From positions 1,874,435 to 1,938,434 of the forward strand of contig OY282420.1 of the NCBI GenBank assembly GCA_958295955.1: a stretch of 64,000 nt of DNA, read 5' to 3'. A program made the translations under genes and the position numbers. Each line of letters starts with the position of its first letter. The first letter of the stretch is position 1. The stretch is from an uncultured Bryobacterales bacterium. GTDB taxonomy: Bacteria; Acidobacteriota; Terriglobia; Bryobacterales; UBA6623. Of the stretch, positions 7,466-15,780 are shown one piece after another. The notes beneath the pieces were generated by a model. It did no database searches, was not told the origin of the DNA, and was given only the letters and a program-made list of their open reading frames with translations.

Positions 7466-8746
7466 ATGGAGCGCGAGATTCAACCCGCGAGACGAGTCGC
7501 CGGAACCATCTCCTTGCCCGGAGACAAATCGATTTCGCACCGCTATGCGCTGCTGGCCGCGCTTGCCGAGGGGCGCAGCACGATCGCCAATTACTCTAGC
7601 GGCGCCGACTGCGCCTCGACTCTGGGCTGCCTTGGGGCGCTGGGCGTGCGCTACAGGCGCGACGGCGCGGCGGTCACGATCGACGGCGGCGGCCTCGAGG
7701 GACTGCGGCCGGCGGCGGCGGCGCTCGATGCCGGCAATTCGGGAACGACCATGCGGCTGCTGTCGGGCATTCTCGCCGGACAGCCTTTCGAGACGGCCAT
7801 CGGCGGCGATGCGTCCCTGTCGCGGCGGCCGATGCAGCGCATCATCCGTCCGCTGGAGCGGATGGGCGCCACGATCCGCGCCCGCGAGGGGGGGCTCCCG
7901 CCGCTGGTCGTGCGCGGCGGGGCGCTGCGGCCGATCCGCTACGAGTTGCCGGTGGCGAGCGCGCAAGTCAAGACGGCGGTGCTGTTCGCGGGCCTGTTCG
8001 CCGACGGCGTAACGACCGCGGTCGAGCCCGCGCCGACGCGCAACCATTCCGAAATCGCGCTGCGGCAATTCGGCGCCGCGGTGACGGTTGAGGGGAACGC
8101 CGTTGCGGTGAGCGGCAAGCCGCGGCTGCAGGCGCAGACGCTGCGCGCGCCTGCCGATCTCTCGTCGGCTGCGTTTTTTCTTGCCGCCGCTCTTATGCTG
8201 CCCGAATCGGACCTGCGCATCGAGGGCGTCGGGCTCAATCCGACGCGCACCGCCGTGCTCGACGTTCTGCAACGGATGGGCGGCCGCATCACGACCCGCT
8301 GCAAGGCGGCCGCGGGGGAGGCGAGCGGCTCTCTCGCGGTGCAGGGCGGCGGGCGGCTGCTCGGCGGCGAGATCGCGGGCGAGATCACGGCCGCGACGAT
8401 CGACGAATTGCCGCTGCTGGCGGTATTGGGGGCGGTTTCCCGCGAGGGACTCGGCATCCGCGACGCGGCCGAGTTGCGCGTCAAGGAAAGCGACCGCATC
8501 GCGGCGACGGCCGAGAACCTGCGCCGCATGGGCGTGCGGGTGACGACCTCCGCCGACGGCATGGACATTGCGGGCAACAGCAGGCTGCGGGGCGCCGCGC
8601 TGGACTCGTTCGGCGACCACCGCATCGCCATGGCCTTCACGGTTGCCGCGCTCGCCGCCGAGGGGCCGTCGCGCATGGCCAACGCCGAGGCGGCTGCGGT
8701 ATCGTTCCCCGAGTTTTACGGCTTGCTCGACCGCTTGACGGCGTGA
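7466..8746 (+). CDS. aroA: 3-phosphoshikimate 1-carboxyvinyltransferase (EPSP synthase)
   Basis: AroA condenses shikimate-3-phosphate with phosphoenolpyruvate to give EPSP, the sixth step of chorismate synthesis in the cytoplasm. The 426-aa length is normal. Diagnostic motifs are LPGDKSISHRYALL (about residues 18-31), DAGNSGTTMRLLSG, SLSRRPMQRI, the D-ELPLLAVL region, and RVKESDRI near the C-terminus. GDKSISHR together with GNSGTTMRLL lacks the proline following MR that is seen in class I enzymes and resembles class II types. The glyphosate response cannot be concluded from this alone. Confidence 0.95.
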   Translation: MEREIQPARRVAGTISLPGDKSISHRYALLAALAEGRSTIANYSSGADCASTLGCLGALGVRYRRDGAAVTIDGGGLEGLRPAAAALDAGNSGTTMRLLSGILAGQPFETAIGGDASLSRRPMQRIIRPLERMGATIRAREGGLPPLVVRGGALRPIRYELPVASAQVKTAVLFAGLFADGVTTAVEPAPTRNHSEIALRQFGAAVTVEGNAVAVSGKPRLQAQTLRAPADLSSAAFFLAAALMLPESDLRIEGVGLNPTRTAVLDVLQRMGGRITTRCKAAAGEASGSLAVQGGGRLLGGEIAGEITAATIDELPLLAVLGAVSREGLGIRDAAELRVKESDRIAATAENLRRMGVRVTTSADGMDIAGNSRLRGAALDSFGDHRIAMAFTVAALAAEGPSRMANAEAAAVSFPEFYGLLDRLTA

Positions 8747-8766
8747 CGGCTTCCGCCGCGCGGTGG

Positions 8767-8772
8767 TATAGT
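8767..8772 (+). promoter_or_regulatory. -10 box TATAGT upstream of serine hydrolase gene
   Basis: TATAGT (five of six consensus matches) lies 30 nt upstream of the ATG at 8803, just after the end of aroA. This supports the downstream ATG rather than the GTG overlapping the aroA stop. Confidence 0.45.
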
Positions 8773-8802
8773 CAGTCACGGCCGCCGCAAGGGGCCGTCG
8801 TC

Positions 8803-9996
8803 ATGCGCCGTCGATTCCTGCTTGTTTTTCTGCTTGCAGCCTACCCGCTGTCCGCTGCTTCCGGCGCGGTCCCGCGCGCCGCCCCCGAGTCGGTCGGCAT
8901 GTCTTCCGAGCGGCTGGGCCGCATCGAAACCTGGCTGCAAGGCATGGTCGCCGACGGGCAGGCGGCCGGCTTCGTCACCCTCGTCGCCCGCAGGGGCAAG
9001 GTCGTCCACCACCTGGCGACCGGCAAGCGCGGCATGAGCGTGAACGAGGCGATGCCTCTCGACGCCATTTTCGATATCGCTTCGATGACCAAGCCGCTGA
9101 CGGCCGTTGCCGCGCTGCTGTTGTTCGAAGCAGGCCGCATCACGCTGGACGAGCCCGTTGCCGAGCGCCTGCCGGAGTTCAAGGAACGCATGGCGCCGAC
9201 GGATGCCGGCAAGCTCGCGCCCGCGGAGCGGGAGATGACCGTCCGCCACTTGTTTACGCATACGTCGGGAGTGCGCGACCCGCGAAGCCGCGCCGAAACC
9301 TACGCCTTCCCGACGATGGACGCTTACATGAAAGACTTCGCGAGGCTGCCGCTGCAAGCGCAGCCGGGCGCGAAGTGGATTTACGGCGATTCCCTCGACG
9401 TGCTCGGCTATCTGGTCGAGCGCGTATCCAAACAAAGGCTCGACCGCTTCCTGCAGCAGCGCGTGCTCGACCCGCTGGGCATGACCGACACGCATTATTG
9501 GCCTCCCGCGGCCAAGCAGCGCCGCCGGGCCCTGCTCGTGGTGGACGGCAAAGACGACCCGCAGCGCCTCTCGCGCGAACCCGCCGCGGCCGCCGAGGCG
9601 CAAACGTTCATCGCCGGCGCAAGCGGCCTGCACACGACCGCGGCCGACTACTGGCGGTTCTGCCAAATGCTGCTCAACGGCGGCGAGCTCGACGGAAAAC
9701 GCCTGCTGGGGCCGCGGACCGTGAGCTTGATCGCGGAGAACCATCTCGAGCAAGGAACCCCGTACGCGCCCGGCCTGGGCTTCGGCCTGGGCGTCGCCGT
9801 CGTCCTCGACCGGGCCAAGACCGCTTCGCCTTATTCCGTCGGCTCGTACTACTGGGGCGGGTCGCAAGGCACTCTGTTCTGGATCGACCCCGCCGAGGAA
9901 TTGATCGGCGTGCTGATGACGCAAGCGCGCCCGGCCGGCCGGCTGAAGCTGCGGCAGAAATTCGCCGCCCTGGCTTACTCCGCGATTATCGACTGA
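8803..9996 (+). CDS. Secreted serine hydrolase, beta-lactamase class C/esterase family
   Basis: A 397-aa protein with a clear signal peptide (MRRRFLLVFLLAAYPLSAASGA) and a beta-lactamase-like (PF00144-type) fold. The nucleophile motif S-x-x-K is S94-M-T-K97. The YGDS motif near residue 193 occupies the Y-x-N/S position, and WGGSQG near the C-terminus matches the third KTG-like box (W-G-G). Family members are penicillin-binding-protein-like peptidases, esterases (EstB type) or transesterases acting in the periplasm; the substrate is unknown. A GTG at 8743 overlapping the aroA stop would also open this frame, but it would bury the signal peptide 20 residues in. Confidence 0.88.
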   Translation: MRRRFLLVFLLAAYPLSAASGAVPRAAPESVGMSSERLGRIETWLQGMVADGQAAGFVTLVARRGKVVHHLATGKRGMSVNEAMPLDAIFDIASMTKPLTAVAALLLFEAGRITLDEPVAERLPEFKERMAPTDAGKLAPAEREMTVRHLFTHTSGVRDPRSRAETYAFPTMDAYMKDFARLPLQAQPGAKWIYGDSLDVLGYLVERVSKQRLDRFLQQRVLDPLGMTDTHYWPPAAKQRRRALLVVDGKDDPQRLSREPAAAAEAQTFIAGASGLHTTAADYWRFCQMLLNGGELDGKRLLGPRTVSLIAENHLEQGTPYAPGLGFGLGVAVVLDRAKTASPYSVGSYYWGGSQGTLFWIDPAEELIGVLMTQARPAGRLKLRQKFAALAYSAIID

Positions 9997-10029
9997 CGGC
10001 GGAACGGGAAACCGCGCCGGCGCGGAGGA

Positions 10030-12243
10030 TCAGTCCTCGGAGACAACCGCGGTCTTGGCGGCCGCGAGGTTGCCCTGGCTGTCGCGGACTCTCACCGCCG
10101 CGGCATGCGTCCCCGTCTCGGCCGGGCCTGCGTCGAAGTCGAAGTCGAGCGCGGACGCATCGTAGAGGCCGTTCACGGGGGCGAGCAATTGCCAATCGCC
10201 GCCGTTCAGCGAGTACTCCGCCGCGGCGATTTTCGATGCCGCGTCTTTCGCGCTGAAGGCGATCCGCAGGCGCCCGTCCGCGACCGCCGCGGCGAATTGC
10301 GTTACGACCGGGGCGGAATTGTCAATCAGGAAAGGCTCGCTGATCTTCGCGCCGCTCAGGGCCTCGGGTCCCGGGTTGGAGAGCGCGTCGCTGACCGTGA
10401 CGCGGGCCCGGTACCAGCCGTCGGCGAAGGAGGTGGAGTCCCAACTGTGATAGGGGAACTCGATTTTTTCGTCGATGGGCAGCCAGGTCGTTTCTCCTTC
10501 GCCTTGAATTTCGAGACGGGCCCGGAGCTTGTCGTTGTTGGCGTCCTCGGCCTTCCAGCGGACGCCGATGTAGCCCCGCGCGGGCGTCATGGGTTGCGGC
10601 GGTTGGCGGCTCGTCGGGGCGGGGCGGCCGCCGCTCGGGGCGGCGCCCAGAGGCGGCAGCGTGATGTTCGCCGGCCTCGCGTTCGCAGAGCGGGTCGGAA
10701 AACGGTAGTGGGGCGGCGCGGCCTCCACCGCCGTGACTCGCGGCGCGCTGTTTTTGGGTTGGTAATAGAGCGTGGCGGAGCGCAATTCGGGCGGGGCGCC
10801 GTCTTTGGCGCGGAGGACGGCTTTCCATTGCACGAAACGCGCTCCCGGAACGCCGCTGACCCCGCCCTCGGGGCCGGGCGCGGCGCGCCATGACGACCAA
10901 TTGCGCTCGGGGGATTTCAGATTGCCGCTGCGGACGTAGAGCGCAATCTCTCCGGCGCCTTTCCATTCGATCCGGCCGAATCGAGAGAAGCCGCCCGCGT
11001 CGTGGACGTCGGATTCGAAGACGCCCTCGTCCGCAAGCTCCGGGCCGACGGCAAAAACCGCCCCGGCGTTGCTGGAGGCGGCGACGAGGCGCCCGTTGGA
11101 CGAGGCGAGAGCGGTGATCTGCCGCGCATCGCGCGTGGTCAGGATCGTCGAGAGCGTGTCGCTGTCGATGCGCATGAGCCGTCCCGCGTCGCCGGTTCCC
11201 GCCACGAGGCGGCCCGCGGCGTCCAGGCCCAGGGCGTAAACGATGGTTTGCGGCGAGTCCCAGATTTTCCGCGGTTCGCCGTCGGGCGCGATGGCGTAGA
11301 TACTGCTGCCGCCGACGACGCGCGCGAGCAGGGCCGCGGGATCTGCGCGCGTCGATTGGATCACGGACGTTTGCTGCCGGACGGCGCCCGCCGGGGTTTG
11401 GGTCGGCGGCGGCGCCTGGCGCACGGTCGGCGCGCTGCGCGTCGTTCTGCGTCCCGCCGGCGCGCGGTCGCCTACGCCGGCTGCATAGACGATGCCGTCT
11501 CGACCGCGAACGATGGCGGTGATCTCGGCGCGCGGGGACTGATACAACACGAACCCTTGGGGCGGCGCTGCGCCGCGGTCCACGATGCGCATCAGCAGTC
11601 CGCCGGGGTCCGTGCCGGCGATCAGGTTGTCGTCTTCGTCGATCGCCAGCGAGCGGACATGCGTTTCGCCGGTCTCGAAATACGGTCCGCCCGCGCCGTC
11701 GGTGGAGATGCGGTGGATTTCGCCGCGGTCGCCGGTCGCCAGGTAGAGGCGCTGCCGCGAGTCGAAAGCCAGCGCCCAAATGTAGTCGCAGCCGGGCTCG
11801 TAGATCACGCGGGATTCTCCGTCGGGAGCGATGCGGTAAACCTTGGCTGCGGGCGATACGGCGGCGTAGAGGTTATCGTTTTCATCGAAGGCCAGGGCGC
11901 GGATGTCCACAGCGTCGGCCTCGAAAAAGGGCTCGCTTGCGGCTTGGCCGCCGTCCGCCGGGATGCGGAAGATACGCGCGTCCGGTCCGCCCGAGACGAA
12001 GACGTTGCCCTGGGAATCGACGGCAATGGCGCCCAGGTAGGCGTCCGCTGTCGCGAACAACTCCACGATCTTGGGAGCGAGGGTCAAGACGCCGTTGCTG
12101 CCGACGGCCACGCGTTGGGCGTCTCCCTTGGCGAAATCGACGCCGGAGGCGCGGCGCCAGGAAAGCGTCTTTTCCGCCGCGGGGGAGGGACAGAGCGCAA
12201 CGGCAAAACCGAGCGCCGCGGCAATGGCTTGGAGTTTGCTCAC
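10030..12243 (-). CDS. Secreted beta-propeller (NHL/SMP-30-like) protein
   Basis: A 737-aa protein with a signal peptide ending PSPAAE. Residues about 45-430 contain repeated blades of the type ALAFDENDNLYAA, SLAIDEDDNLIAG and ALGLDAAGRLVAG, which resemble the ligand-binding propellers of SMP-30/NHL proteins. A proline/threonine-rich linker lies near 275-310. The C-terminal part (about 560-737) looks like Ig/fibronectin-type beta domains (for example GYIGVRWKAEDANNDKL). The start is GTG at 12243, overlapping the upstream TGA in a GTGA junction, so it is translationally coupled to the S55-like peptidase gene. Function is unknown. Confidence 0.82.
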   Translation of the reverse strand: MSKLQAIAAALGFAVALCPSPAAEKTLSWRRASGVDFAKGDAQRVAVGSNGVLTLAPKIVELFATADAYLGAIAVDSQGNVFVSGGPDARIFRIPADGGQAASEPFFEADAVDIRALAFDENDNLYAAVSPAAKVYRIAPDGESRVIYEPGCDYIWALAFDSRQRLYLATGDRGEIHRISTDGAGGPYFETGETHVRSLAIDEDDNLIAGTDPGGLLMRIVDRGAAPPQGFVLYQSPRAEITAIVRGRDGIVYAAGVGDRAPAGRRTTRSAPTVRQAPPPTQTPAGAVRQQTSVIQSTRADPAALLARVVGGSSIYAIAPDGEPRKIWDSPQTIVYALGLDAAGRLVAGTGDAGRLMRIDSDTLSTILTTRDARQITALASSNGRLVAASSNAGAVFAVGPELADEGVFESDVHDAGGFSRFGRIEWKGAGEIALYVRSGNLKSPERNWSSWRAAPGPEGGVSGVPGARFVQWKAVLRAKDGAPPELRSATLYYQPKNSAPRVTAVEAAPPHYRFPTRSANARPANITLPPLGAAPSGGRPAPTSRQPPQPMTPARGYIGVRWKAEDANNDKLRARLEIQGEGETTWLPIDEKIEFPYHSWDSTSFADGWYRARVTVSDALSNPGPEALSGAKISEPFLIDNSAPVVTQFAAAVADGRLRIAFSAKDAASKIAAAEYSLNGGDWQLLAPVNGLYDASALDFDFDAGPAETGTHAAAVRVRDSQGNLAAAKTAVVSED

Positions 12244-14117
12244 CGGATTTCCAACGTCTGCATCTGCGCCCCTTCAACGATCGCGCCGCAGGGGATGGAG
12301 ACTTCGGCGAGCGGCGTCTGCGGCTCGATCGACAGGCGGCGGCCGATGCCGGAGCGCATCACGTTGAGCAGAGAAACCGGGATATTGGGCATGGCTTGTC
12401 CGTCCACGCGGGCCGTTGGGCCGCGGCGGCTGAGCGTTATATAGACCGCGTCGTTGGCGCGCTCGCGGTTGAGCAGCGACACGGTATCGCGCAGCGTCAG
12501 CGGGCCGTTGCGCGCCGCGGCGGCCTGCAGGACGCGGTTGAACGGCGCCGCGCCGCCCGCGGTCACCGTGAGCTGCCCCTTCGCCGCGCCCGGCGGGATT
12601 TGCAGCGAAAAATCCTTTTCGACGCGGCTGCCGCGGTAGGGGCGAATCAAGACCTTGCCGCTGACGGTATCGCCGGGTTTGGCGGCGAAGCGGTCGAGAC
12701 TGACGTGCTCGATGGTTGCCGTGCGGCGTCCGGGAAGCAGGTCGATGTCCACGCGGATCCGGTCCACCTCGGGCAGCTCGGGCGGGCTGTCGAGAGCTTG
12801 GCCGATTTTGCGGGCAAGGACGGCCGCGAGTTGCAACGGCGGCGGCACGGGGCCGGCGGCCGCCGCGGATTGCAGCGTGCGCAGCTTCAGCGCCGGCGCG
12901 TCTGCGAACAGCGCCGCCGCGTCGAGGCGGTAAGTGGTCTCCAGCGCCACTTCGTTGACGTTGAAAACGGCGCTGTAAACGGCGAGCATCAGCAGTTGCG
13001 GGGTCCAGCGGCGGTTGCGGAAGATCGAAACTGCGTAGTTCTTGCGGCCGGAGACTTCGCCGCCGGGGGAGAAATTGCGCACCGTGATTTCCAACGGAAT
13101 CATGCGGGCGCTCTCGCCGAGCACGCCCATGATTCCCGAGTGGCGGTCCTGGCGCAGGGCGCCGACGATATGGGCGGCATTGGAAATTTTCGCGGGGGCG
13201 AACTGCGAGGCCAGCACGAGCAGGACATCCGCCGCGGCCATGGGCATTTCGACGGGGCCGCTATTGAACATCGCGTGGCCGAAACCGAGAACGCGCTTGC
13301 CGTCGTTATAGCTGACCGTTCCCAGACCGACGGCCGACATGTCGCCGCTCATGAGCACCGCGGCGAGAGATTCGCCCGGATTCATCGCTCCGGCGGAAGA
13401 ACTCGCGCTCGGGGCCGAGCCGCCGACCGCCCCGCCCTGCGCGGCGACGATTCCCGATTGCCTGAAGTAGCCCGCGAAGAGGTCGAGCACGGGCTTGGCC
13501 ACCCCGGAGAACGTGAGCGGCGTTTCGATGGGGGCGGCGTAGCCGTCTTCGGGAAGCCGCGCCCCGCGGGCGTCCCAAATTTGCCGCGCGAGGTCGGCTG
13601 CGGCGGGCTCGCTCCCGCCGGGCCGCGGGGCGGCGGGGAAGCGCGACGCGGAGCGGGCCGGCAGCGAGCGGTCTTGCTCGTCGATTTCGAGCATGAGCTC
13701 GATGGGCGTGATGCCGGCGACCGCGTCGGGCGAAAAGGTCGAGAAGCGCAAGGCGACGGCGCCCAGCAGCTTGCCGTCGTGATAGACGGGGCTGCCGCTC
13801 ATTCCGGCGGCCACGTTGGTGCGCACGGCCCGCCCGCCCAACTTGGCCAGGATGATGTCCTGCTTCGGCCCCCAGGCGTTCTTGAGCTTGCCCAATATCT
13901 CGACGGGAACGGGCTCGGCCGCCGCGCCTTCGAACACCGTCCAGGCGACCGCCTCCATGCCCTTCTCGACTTCATCGAGCGGCAGGATTTCAACCGGTCC
14001 CGCCTGCGGCGGGCCAACCGGCTGCCGCGCAGGACGGGAAGACTGCGCGCTTGCGAAAGAAACCGACAGAAAAACAGCCGCAAGCGCCGGCACAAGCCGC
14101 TGGTGGGCGCGACGCAT
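12240..14117 (-). CDS. SpoIVB peptidase S55-domain protein
   Basis: A 625-aa exported protein: signal peptide MRRAHQRLVPALAAVFLSVSFASA, then a domain (about residues 40-270) resembling the S55 serine peptidase of the sporulation protease SpoIVB. The conserved nucleophile segment is visible as AAGMSGSPVYHDGKLLG, preceded by the EVEKGMEAVAWTVFEG entry motif. No other sporulation gene is present, so a role in spore formation is not implied; non-sporulating Acidobacteriota carry such proteins. The remaining 350 residues are beta-rich and unassigned. It is the first gene of a two-gene operon with the propeller gene, overlapping by 4 nt. It is divergent from the sulfatase, with 59 bp between the two starts. 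Confidence 0.82.
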   Translation of the reverse strand: MRRAHQRLVPALAAVFLSVSFASAQSSRPARQPVGPPQAGPVEILPLDEVEKGMEAVAWTVFEGAAAEPVPVEILGKLKNAWGPKQDIILAKLGGRAVRTNVAAGMSGSPVYHDGKLLGAVALRFSTFSPDAVAGITPIELMLEIDEQDRSLPARSASRFPAAPRPGGSEPAAADLARQIWDARGARLPEDGYAAPIETPLTFSGVAKPVLDLFAGYFRQSGIVAAQGGAVGGSAPSASSSAGAMNPGESLAAVLMSGDMSAVGLGTVSYNDGKRVLGFGHAMFNSGPVEMPMAAADVLLVLASQFAPAKISNAAHIVGALRQDRHSGIMGVLGESARMIPLEITVRNFSPGGEVSGRKNYAVSIFRNRRWTPQLLMLAVYSAVFNVNEVALETTYRLDAAALFADAPALKLRTLQSAAAAGPVPPPLQLAAVLARKIGQALDSPPELPEVDRIRVDIDLLPGRRTATIEHVSLDRFAAKPGDTVSGKVLIRPYRGSRVEKDFSLQIPPGAAKGQLTVTAGGAAPFNRVLQAAAARNGPLTLRDTVSLLNRERANDAVYITLSRRGPTARVDGQAMPNIPVSLLNVMRSGIGRRLSIEPQTPLAEVSIPCGAIVEGAQMQTLEIR

Positions 14118-14176
14118 CTTCTGACTCAGTGCTTCAGGGTAGCACCGGCGCGCCGGGCTTGCTACCCTACATCTCG

Positions 14177-15598
14177 ATGCAACCGACGCGGCGTGAAGTT
14201 CTGGGCGCTCTCGGGGGGGCGGCGGCCGGATGGCGTTGCGGCCAAGAGCCGCCGCGGCAACCGAACATTCTGTTCCTTCTGACCGACGACCAGCGCTGGG
14301 ACATGCTCGGCGCGGCCGGCAACTCGATCATCAAGACGCCCAACATGGACCGGCTGGCGCGCGAGGGCGTGCGCTTCGCCAACAATTTCGTGACGACCTC
14401 GATTTGCGCGGTCTCGCGGGCTTCGTTCTTCACCGGCCTGTATGCCCGCTGCCACGGCATACACGGCTTTCGCACGCCGTTGAGCGACGAGCAGCACGAG
14501 TTGAGCTATCCGCTGCGGCTGCGCAATGCCGGCTACCGGACGGGGTTCGTCGGCAAATACGGCGTGGGCGGCGCGGACGCTATCGACGACGCGGCGCGGC
14601 GGTACGACTACTTCAAGGGCTTTCCCGGACAGGGGCGCTATCTGGTTGAAGGGCGCGAGCACATGAGCGAGTACCTGGGCAACCAGTGCCTGGAGTTTCT
14701 CGACGGCTCGCCGGCGGACCGGCCCTGGAATCTCTCGGTCAGCTTCAAGGCGCCGCACGTGCAGGATAACGTCGCGCCGTATTTCATCAACGATCCGCTT
14801 TACGACGACCTGTTCGCGGGGGTGGAAATTCCGCCGTTCGCGCACATGGACGGCAAATATTACGATGGACTGCCCGAATTTCTCAAAGCCGACACGGAGA
14901 GCCGCATTCGTTGGGAGCGCCGCTTCGGAACGCCCGAAAAGTGGCAGGAGTCGGTCAAACGCTACTATGCGTTGATTTACGGCGTCGATGTGCAGATCGG
15001 CCGCATGCTCGACAAGATCGAGGAGATGGGCCAACTCGACAATACCGTGATCGTTTTTACCGGCGACAACGGCTTTTTCCTCGGCGAGCGGGGCTGGGCC
15101 GGCAAGTGGTACATGCACGAGGAGTCGATTCGCACGCCGATGATCGTCCGCGATCCGCGGTTGCCGCAGACAGCCGGCGCGGTGCGCAACGAGATGACGC
15201 TCAACATCGACGTCGCGCCCACGATTTTGAGCGCCGCGGGGCTGGAAGCGCCGCAATCGCTCAACGGCAGGGACCTGATGCCTCTGGCGCGGGGCGAGCG
15301 CCCGCCCTGGCGGCAGGAATGGTTTTACGAGCACCTGTTCGAGCACCCGAGAGTGCCGAAGAGCGAAGGCGTGCGCAGCGGAGATTGGAAGTATTTCGTG
15401 TTTCCCGAGGCCGATCCCGTTTACGAAGAGATGTACGATCTGGCCTCCGACCCGCGGGAGACGAGCAATCTGGCCGGCGCGGCGGAACACGGCGGGACGC
15501 TGGAGACGATGCGCGCCAAACGCGAGCTGTGGATCGAAAATTTGTCGTCCTGGCGCATCGACCGGCCCTGGACGGAACCGGAATACACGCCGGTTTGA
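14177..15598 (+). CDS. Sulfatase (arylsulfatase family), exported
   Basis: A 473-aa type I sulfatase hydrolysing a sulfate ester of unknown substrate. The N-terminus MQPTRREVLGALGG has twin arginines followed by a hydrophobic stretch, suggesting Tat export. The metal-binding start motif is LLTDDQR, and the catalytic formylglycine site is C77-A-V-S-R81 followed by ASFFTG. The third position is Val rather than the usual Pro or Ala. The second metal site is visible in VFTGDNGFFLGERG. Starting at 14177 gives the signal; the frame is open further upstream, through the start of the divergent S55 gene. Downstream, 15599-15780 holds a short hairpin (CTCCCG/CGGGAG at 15602-15617) without a T-tract and nothing else recognised. 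Confidence 0.88.
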   Translation: MQPTRREVLGALGGAAAGWRCGQEPPRQPNILFLLTDDQRWDMLGAAGNSIIKTPNMDRLAREGVRFANNFVTTSICAVSRASFFTGLYARCHGIHGFRTPLSDEQHELSYPLRLRNAGYRTGFVGKYGVGGADAIDDAARRYDYFKGFPGQGRYLVEGREHMSEYLGNQCLEFLDGSPADRPWNLSVSFKAPHVQDNVAPYFINDPLYDDLFAGVEIPPFAHMDGKYYDGLPEFLKADTESRIRWERRFGTPEKWQESVKRYYALIYGVDVQIGRMLDKIEEMGQLDNTVIVFTGDNGFFLGERGWAGKWYMHEESIRTPMIVRDPRLPQTAGAVRNEMTLNIDVAPTILSAAGLEAPQSLNGRDLMPLARGERPPWRQEWFYEHLFEHPRVPKSEGVRSGDWKYFVFPEADPVYEEMYDLASDPRETSNLAGAAEHGGTLETMRAKRELWIENLSSWRIDRPWTEPEYTPV

Positions 15599-15780
15599 CG
15601 CCTCCCGCGGACGGGAGACCGGCTGCAAGACAGACGTTCGAGCGAGTCCCGGACCATATCTGCTGCATCGGGGTCAGTCGCCGTTTTGTCCTAGAAATCC
15701 CAATAAACTCCGGCGCGATGAGAGTAGAGCCGTCCCCGAATCGTTGCCGGATCAAGGACAAGACTTGGCCGGCGACATGC

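Noticed and set aside
6485-8779. A 764-codon minus-strand open frame over the SDR and aroA genes
   Set aside because: It is an antisense shadow of high-G+C genes with arginine/alanine-rich composition and no domain; the plus-strand genes have clear motifs.
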